From NCBI GenBank assembly GCA_964448005.1, contig CAYUUW010000063.1:1-6851 (forward strand): DNA of 6,851 bases, in the 5' to 3' direction. Position 1 is the first letter of the stretch; each line of letters opens with the position of its first letter. The notes beneath the pieces are model-generated. The model was not told where the DNA came from. It worked only from the letters and a program-made list of their open reading frames with translations, and did no database searches. Shown one piece after another: positions 1 to 4,757 of the stretch. Made by a program: the position numbers and the translations under genes. The stretch comes from CAYUUW01 sp964448005 (lineage in GTDB: Bacteria > Patescibacteriota > Gracilibacteria > UM-FILTER-43-11).

Positions 1-4
1 AGGC

Positions 5-25
5 GAATTCAGGAATGAAGTGCAA
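5..25 (+). repeat. Left terminal inverted repeat of the IS30-family element
   Basis: This 21-bp segment matches the reverse complement of 1023-1043 at 15 positions. The inner ten bases (16-25, tgaagtgcaa) are identical, while the outer half is diverged apart from a ttca block. It should be the transposase binding and cleavage end. The outer boundary could be shifted by a few bases. Confidence 0.75.
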
Positions 26-51
26 TTTTGAGTAACGCTGGTCTGTGGGCG

Positions 52-77
52 GGATGCGGTAGCATCCAAGCCTTTTT
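52..77 (+). terminator. Terminator-like hairpin inside the left end of the IS
   Basis: The sequence ggatgc-ggta-gcatcc at 52-67 forms a perfect 6-bp stem with a 4-nt loop. Five bases later a run of five T (73-77) follows. It lies between the left inverted repeat and the transposase start at 101. The likely role, inferred only, is to stop or weaken transcription entering from the flanking DNA, a common way for IS elements to limit transposase made by read-through. The short stem, the spacer before the T-run and the short T-run make it a weak terminator at best. Confidence 0.4.
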
Positions 78-100
78 GACCGCCAGTCGAAATTGCAAAG

Positions 101-1039
101 ATGAACTACACACACCTCACCCGAGAAGAACGATACCAGATTTACGCCTTGATAAAGGCAGGACACAAGCCAAGCGAGATAGCCGACGTGCTGGAACGAA
201 GCCGATCAACCATCAGTAGGGAGCTGGCCCGTAATCGTGGCAAGAGAGGCTATCGCCCCAAGCAGGCACAACGGCTGGCAGAAGAACGTCGCGCCATGAA
301 TGCCCGAACGATAGATGCTGCCACCTGGCAATTCGTGCAGGACAAGCTCACGCAAAAATGGAGTCCTGAGCAGATCAGTGACTTTGTGCCCATCAGTCCG
401 GAAACTGTGTATCAGCGGGTCTACGCCGACAAGCGAGCAGGTGGTGTGCTGTGGAAACATCTTCGTTGCCAGAAGCAGCGCAAGAAGCGCTACGGCAAGA
501 CCGACAAACGTGGTGTCATCCCAAATCGGCAATCTATCGAACAACGTCCGGCCATTGTCGAAACACGTAGCCGGATCGGTGATTGGGAAGCCGATACCAT
601 CATCGGCAAGAACCACCGGCAAGCCATTGTCAGCATCGTCGAACGCAAGACCGGCTTTACCCTGATACGCAAAGTTGAGCGTAAAACTGCAGAGGCCGTG
701 TCTGATGCCATGATCAGGCTGCTCAAACCACACCGCGCAAACGTCCACACAATCACTTCAGACAATGGCCGCGAATTCGCCAGCCATGAAGCGATCAGCA
801 AGAAACTGAAGGCCGACTTCTACTTCGCTCACCCGTATTCATCATGGGAGAGGGGCTCCAACGAGAACACTAATGGACTCATTCGACAGTACTTCCCGAA
901 AAATCGGGACTTCACCACCATCACACAACAGGAGATCGACACCACCATGGAGCAATTGAACAACCGACCCAGAAAACGACTTGGATTTCTGACTCCCAAT
1001 CAGGTATTCTTCAAGTCAGGCGTTGCACTTCAAATTTGA
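101..1039 (+). CDS. IS30-family transposase (DDE)
   Basis: This 312-aa enzyme should cut and join the ends of its own IS. The N-terminal part (about residues 4-45) is the helix-turn-helix typical of IS30 transposases, starting THLTREERYQI and including SEIADVLERSRSTISREL; it binds the terminal repeats. The C-terminal part is an RNase H-like integrase core. The visible catalytic triad is D165 (in GDWEADTI), D221 (in TSDNG) and E255 (in ERGSNENTNG), with exactly 33 residues between the second D and the E, as expected for the family. Length is normal, there is no frameshift, and the family's C-terminal NNRPRKRLGF motif is present, so the protein looks intact. The ATG at 101 is chosen because the HTH motif begins almost at once; no strong Shine-Dalgarno precedes it. 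The stop overlaps the right inverted repeat. The element has apparently cut the permease gene immediately downstream. Confidence 0.95.
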   Translation: MNYTHLTREERYQIYALIKAGHKPSEIADVLERSRSTISRELARNRGKRGYRPKQAQRLAEERRAMNARTIDAATWQFVQDKLTQKWSPEQISDFVPISPETVYQRVYADKRAGGVLWKHLRCQKQRKKRYGKTDKRGVIPNRQSIEQRPAIVETRSRIGDWEADTIIGKNHRQAIVSIVERKTGFTLIRKVERKTAEAVSDAMIRLLKPHRANVHTITSDNGREFASHEAISKKLKADFYFAHPYSSWERGSNENTNGLIRQYFPKNRDFTTITQQEIDTTMEQLNNRPRKRLGFLTPNQVFFKSGVALQI

Positions 1040-1043
1040 ACCC
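1023..1043 (-). repeat. Right terminal inverted repeat of the IS30-family element
   Basis: This is the reverse-complement partner of 5-25, with the identical inner block ttgcacttca at 1023-1032. It contains the last codons and the TGA stop (1037-1039) of the transposase gene. The end may extend two to four bases further, up to the first codon that aligns with the permease. Confidence 0.75.
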
Positions 1044-1044
1044 G

Positions 1045-1567
1045 CGCTACACATTTACAACGTATATGCAGAAATATCTCATTAATACCGCCGGCTACTC
1101 CATTAAGTCAGCAAGCGCCATAATGACAACCTGCCTATTTTTGTTTATGTTGATGCAACCATTATTTNNNNNNNNNNATCGGCAGAAGAAGCAACATGCT
1201 ACTTTTTTCAAGTATTGGTGTAGTCATTGTTGTACCTGTTATGACAACACTAGAAACAATGTCCAATCCAGTAATTAGTTCCCTACTAATTTGTGTTGCC
1301 TTAGCAGTAGTGAGTCTCTACACATCCATTGCGGGTATTGTTAAAGCAGAAATGTTCCCAATAGAAGTTCGCGCACTTGGTGTTGGTCTTTCTTATGCCA
1401 TTGGTAATGCTTTATTTGGCGGCTCAGCAGAATTTGTTGCATTGAACTTTAAGGCGGCAGGACATGAATCAGGCTTCTTCTGGTATGTAACCATCATTAT
1501 GGTGGCTGTATTCCTAGTATCCTGGACTCTACCCAAAAAGCCTGAATATCTTGCTAAAGACTATTAA
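1045..1567 (+). pseudogene. kgtP: Truncated KgtP-like 2-oxoglutarate/H+ symporter (MFS), C-terminal fragment
   Basis: The reading frame gives YTFTTYMQKYLINTAG just after the IS end. Beyond the N gap it gives IGRR, then AEMFPIEVRALGVGLSYAIGN and LFGGSAEFVAL. From memory these match the C-terminal part of E. coli KgtP, an inner-membrane proton-coupled 2-oxoglutarate permease of the metabolite:H+ symporter branch of the MFS. About 176 residues remain of a family length near 430, so the first ~255 residues (roughly seven of twelve membrane segments) are missing. Homology starts directly at the right end of the IS; the codon before TAC reads Arg where Phe is expected. The TTG at 1036 lies in the IS and is not a credible start. 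The apparent frame change at 1168-1177 is caused by the ten-N gap: E. coli has six residues there, implying about 18 real bases. The fragment is clearly AT-rich compared with its neighbours. It is almost certainly non-functional as it stands, although the 5' half could lie left of the window. Confidence 0.85.
1168..1177. other. Assembly gap (10 N) inside kgtP
   Basis: Ten Ns separate ...MQPLF from IGRR.... The flanking frames differ only because ten is not a multiple of three. Alignment from memory to E. coli KgtP (QPLIGALSDKIGRR) leaves six residues for the gap, so the true length is probably 18 bases. The run is a scaffolding placeholder, not biology. Confidence 0.9.
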
Positions 1568-1743
1568 CTTAATCATTACCTGAAATAGATACATTGTGGA
1601 AACACCTGCCCATCAACTATCAATGACAGTTCTCATGATGCCGGATACTTGGTAATCCCCCCTAAGTCTAACAACTACTATTCTTAGGGGGGATTACCAT
1701 GGCAGCTTAAACCGTCAGGCTCCATTATTTGCAACCGGCCTCA
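1568..1743. other. Intergenic region between convergent kgtP fragment and tolC-like gene
   Basis: This 176-bp stretch holds no credible ORF, tRNA or recognisable IS remnant. Its only clear structure is the perfect inverted repeat at 1650-1699. The left half (1568-1649) continues the AT-rich character of the permease fragment without a recognisable motif. The genes on both sides point towards it, so no promoter is needed here and none is seen. Confidence 0.7.
1650..1699. terminator. Strong perfect hairpin, probable bidirectional terminator
   Basis: The arms tggtaatcccccctaag (1650-1666) and cttaggggggattacca (1683-1699) are perfect reverse complements, 17 bp with a 16-nt loop, including six consecutive G:C pairs. 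The hairpin lies 83 bp after the kgtP stop and 45 bp after the tolC-like stop on the other strand, so it could end transcription from both sides. No T-run follows on either strand, which is unlike a classical rho-independent terminator. Other possibilities are a palindromic repeat element or a transcript-stabilising 3' stem. The structure is certain; its role is inferred. Confidence 0.6.
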
Positions 1744-3192
1744 TCAGCGGATCCCTAGGCGCCCTAAGACACCAGCGCTTCCCAACAACTTGAGCTTTGC
1801 GGCTTGATAGTCCGCAATCGCTTTAATTCGTTCTTGCTGCGCATCGGCCAAAGCCGATTCGGCATTGAGTAGCTCCAGAATGTCGGCTACGTTTTGATAA
1901 TAACGCCGCCGAGAGGATTGCATGGCATCGCTAGCCGTATTGATTAACCGTTCGCTATAGCTCAATGTTCCGAGCGACGTGACTGCATCGGCATGCGCTC
2001 TGATGATATCCGTCATAATCTGATTCGTCGTGTCTTGCAGCTGCGCTTCGCTTAACTCTGCTTGGGCCTCCGCGCCACGAACCTTATATGTTCGATCAAA
2101 ACCATCGAAAATCGGGAAATTAATCGCGACCCCACCCGCAACTACGGTCTGATTTACGTATGATAGTCCTTGGTTCGGGTAACCGTTCCTAGCAACGTAC
2201 GCTGTACCATCGAGCGTCGGTAATCCTTCAGATCGTGTTGCGGTGATCTTAGCCTTGTCGGATAACCATTTAGCTCTAGCTTGCTTGATCGCCGGGTGGC
2301 TCTCTTCAGCTTCTGCGAGCCAATCTCTCAGATCTTTGATGTCTGTCTTCCTGTAACCTTCAATGATCGGCAAATTAATTTGTGTCGAAGCCGGGATTCC
2401 CATAGTATTTTTTAATACACCAAGCGCTTTCTGATAGTCCCCACCAGAACGGGATTGGTTCAAGCCTGCCTTGGCCAGCGCAGAGGATGCTTGAAGCGAA
2501 TCATTGAGGGCCGCCGCGCCCTTCATCTCTCGGCGGCTTGTTGCGTTTAGCGTCTTTTCCGCTAAGTCAGTGACTTGCCGCCGCGCTTCATAGAGTGCTT
2601 TGTTGGTTATTGCATCAAAGTACGCTTGAATTGTCAAGATCATTACCTTCTGTAGCACAGCGTCATGACCGGCCATAGCTGCGGCAAGCAACTGGCTAGC
2701 CGCCTCCCTGTTTGCCGCCCTGCCCCCGAAGTCAAACAGCCGCCAGTTAAAGGAAGCGTAGGACTGGTTGCCCATTGTGAATGAGTTCGGAATATTCGAT
2801 GTTGCCGGATAGGTGGTCGAGTTCTTTAAGCGACTGAAGGAAGCATTGATCTTTGGCAGGTACGCCGCTCTGGCTTCGCCAAGGGCGCCAGCTTGCACCT
2901 TGATCTGCGCCCATGCAGCACTGACCTGCGGGTTATTACATAAGGCAACATCTACAGCGTCGCCTAATGCCAGAGGGCGCTTGAAATCGATCTGGACTGG
3001 GCACGGCAACGGACTGTTGTCTGGCAAGGTGGCCCCGGTCTGTAATCGATCAGGTTGCGTCCACAGCGGGTCATCCAGCAAATCCGGCACACCAATCGCC
3101 AAGACTGGCTGTATTGCGGCCAATTGCCCCACTAAAAGCACCCGGAGGAATGTGGCGCAATAACTTTGTAGACCACCTGATTTACCGCTCAT
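1744..3192 (-). CDS. TolC/CyaE-like outer-membrane factor of type I secretion
   Basis: This 482-aa protein should form the trimeric outer-membrane channel and periplasmic tunnel through which the substrate leaves the cell. Residues 1-32 look like a Sec signal peptide (hydrophobic FLRVLLVGQLAAI, likely cleavage after VLA). Two structural repeats typical of the outer-membrane efflux family are visible. The first starts near residue 75 (DAVDVALCNNPQVSAAWAQI, YLPKINASFS, then WRLFDFGGRAANREAA near 150-165). The second starts near 299 (HPAIKQARAKW, GLPTLDGTAYVARNG, then FPIFDGFDRTYKVRGAEAQ near 359-377). The ALCNNPQ block resembles CyaE-type channels. The ATG overlaps the end of the hlyD-like gene by 11 bp and has GAGAG five bases upstream, indicating translational coupling. 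It is last in the operon. A dedicated channel next to its exporter is normal for CyaE- or LapE-type loci, whereas E. coli hemolysin uses the unlinked tolC. Confidence 0.93.
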   Translation of the reverse strand: MSGKSGGLQSYCATFLRVLLVGQLAAIQPVLAIGVPDLLDDPLWTQPDRLQTGATLPDNSPLPCPVQIDFKRPLALGDAVDVALCNNPQVSAAWAQIKVQAGALGEARAAYLPKINASFSRLKNSTTYPATSNIPNSFTMGNQSYASFNWRLFDFGGRAANREAASQLLAAAMAGHDAVLQKVMILTIQAYFDAITNKALYEARRQVTDLAEKTLNATSRREMKGAAALNDSLQASSALAKAGLNQSRSGGDYQKALGVLKNTMGIPASTQINLPIIEGYRKTDIKDLRDWLAEAEESHPAIKQARAKWLSDKAKITATRSEGLPTLDGTAYVARNGYPNQGLSYVNQTVVAGGVAINFPIFDGFDRTYKVRGAEAQAELSEAQLQDTTNQIMTDIIRAHADAVTSLGTLSYSERLINTASDAMQSSRRRYYQNVADILELLNAESALADAQQERIKAIADYQAAKLKLLGSAGVLGRLGIR

Positions 3193-4757
3193 TTAAACTC
3201 TCGCGGCTATGTCGAAGCAGAGGTGCAAGGAAGTATTCAATGATACGGCGTGAACCAGTTTTGACCTCAATGGAGGCGCTCATGCCCGGCATCAGCGCCA
3301 CCCTACGGCCGTCAACGCTCATGTGATTCTGATTCAGCAGTACCTTGACCGAATAAGCTGCCCCTTTTGGCTTGTCCTGCTCCTTTTTCTGCTTATCTTG
3401 GTTCTGTAGCGTTTCCATGGCAGCTGTCCCATTGGGGTCGATGGCATCTCGGGAGACGTGTGACACCCTTCCATTAATCGTCCCATACTTGGTGTAGTCA
3501 AAGGCTTCAACCTTGACCGCTGCTTCCTGGCCCACATGGATGAAACCGACATCTTTGTTTTCAATAAATGCTTCGATTTCAACCTGATCCTGCTTTGGCA
3601 CAATGACCATAATGGGTTGGGCAGCCTGCACAACGCCACCAACAGTGTGCACACTCAATTGCTGGACGGTGCCATCGACTGGCGCCGTGAGCCGCAGCAG
3701 ATCGCTATGCGCGATAGCACGCTCCGCATCCTGATAAGACGACGCGGCAAACTTGAGCCCTTCATTGAGCTGGTCCCGGGCGTTCTTGCGTGTTTCTGAA
3801 ATTAGGGAGTCCCGCTGATTCGTCGCATCAGCTAGCTTCCCCTCTACATCCGCTTTTTCCTGCTCCTTTTCTAGCCAAGCATGCACCGAGACATCATGGT
3901 CTTTGGCCAACGCTTTATAGTCGCGCGCGCGTTGGATAATCAGCGGTAACTGACGGCTGTACCGGGTAATTTCTCCATCAAGGCGCTGGCGCTTCGATTG
4001 ATAGTCACGCCATTGGCTCTGCAAGTGTTCAATCGCATCCAATACCCTTTCCTGTGCAATACCATCGGTACCTGTCAGCGGTTGTAGCGCATTCGCGTCA
4101 ATTGAGGCGAGCAAGGCTCGTGACCGGGCAATCTGCAGACGTGCCGTATCCCNNNNNNNNNNCCCGGTCACCAATCGCCTTGTCCCGTTCCCGATCGCTC
4201 ATGCGGGTATCGAGCTCAATGAGCAGATCACCGGCATTCACTACCTGACCCTCTTCAACATAGAGCTTGTCGACTCTAGCGGTTTCCACCGCAGCGATGC
4301 TTTTAGTCCGTTCTGATGGAATGATCTTGCCGGAGGCATTCACAATGATGTCCATTCGCCCAAAGATTGACCAGAGCAGCGCAAAGGCAATGATGCCAAT
4401 CAGGATACGGGTAATCCAGCGCGTTGCCGGTGACAACGGTGTCGTCTGCAGCGATAAAGCTGCCGGCAGGAATTCAGATTCGTGAGGCCGCAAGTCCGGC
4501 AAGGTGATTTCATGGCGGCGCTGCCAGAAATGCAGGAAATGTGCTTTATAGCGGCTCCAGAGTTCTTGCCAGGCCTCGATCCGATGATTAACCCCATTCA
4601 TGCGCGGGTGGTTCCATTGCGCTTGTACCCAAGGATGGGCTGCAATATTACCGAAACCTCGTTTGATCCACTGTTGGATCTTGGCTGCAACAAGGTGTGC
4701 GAATCGTCTGATTTGTTTAATCTCTGTAGCTAGCCATGCTTTGACGTGTTGCTTCAT
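3182..4757 (-). CDS. hlyD: HlyD-like membrane fusion (adaptor) protein of type I secretion
   Basis: This periplasmic adaptor links the ABC exporter to the outer-membrane channel and takes part in substrate recruitment. It has a cytoplasmic N-terminus (about 1-112), one membrane helix (about 114-132, WITRILIGIIAFALLWSIF), the first lipoyl half (RVDKLYVEEGQVVNAGDLLIELD, 161-183), a long helical hairpin, the second lipoyl half (LTAPVDGTVQQLSVHTVGGV) and a beta-barrel (VEIEAFIENKDVGFIHVGQ). The C-terminal HlyD signature includes MPGMSASIEVKTGSRRIIEY and ends ESLNER. A ten-N gap at 4153-4162 splits the frame; 198 codons precede it and 322 whole codons follow. Alignment from memory to E. coli HlyD leaves five residues in between (about 12 bases), giving about 525 aa against 478 in E. 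coli. The surplus is mostly about 55 extra residues at the cytoplasmic N-terminus. The ATG at 4757 is supported by GGAGG seven bases upstream and by an ATGA overlap with hlyB. The break is an assembly artefact, not a frameshift. Confidence 0.93.
4153..4162. other. Assembly gap (10 N) inside the hlyD-like gene
   Basis: On the minus strand the gap separates ...RERDKAIGDR from DTARLQIARSR.... One base before and two bases after the gap belong to incomplete codons, so the true length must be a multiple of three. By comparison with E. coli HlyD it is probably 12 bases. The same N count as in kgtP shows that it is a fixed placeholder. Confidence 0.9.

Larger units (their letters stand above)
1..1047 (+). 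mobile_element. IS30-family insertion sequence, apparently complete
   Basis: The element has one transposase gene filling almost its whole length, flanked by imperfect terminal inverted repeats (5-25 and 1023-1043, 15 of 21 positions matching, with the inner ten bases tgaagtgcaa identical). About 1.04 kb with one ORF is normal for IS30 elements. The transposase stop codon lies inside the right repeat, so the gene is tightly fitted. The exact ends are uncertain. The trinucleotide gcg at 3-5 recurs at 1044-1046 and could be a 3-bp target duplication. Alternatively, gcg at 3-5 pairs with cgc at 1043-1045 and would lengthen the inverted repeat. Homology to the neighbouring permease starts at about 1048, so the right end lies between 1043 and 1047. 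Only about five bases of left flank are present, so the other half of the target cannot be seen. Confidence 0.85.

Noticed and set aside
206..748. 180-codon open frame antisense to the transposase
   Set aside because: It lies wholly within the transposase gene, has no recognisable domain, and is explained by the strong coding bias of the sense strand.
1023..1060. Possible outward promoter at the right IS end (ttgcac as -35)
   Set aside because: No good -10 box occurs at 16-18 bp spacing, and the gene downstream is only a fragment, so there is little support.
2813..3326. Open frames on the plus strand over the tolC-like and hlyD-like genes
   Set aside because: They are reverse-frame shadows of well-recognised genes, and their products resemble no family.
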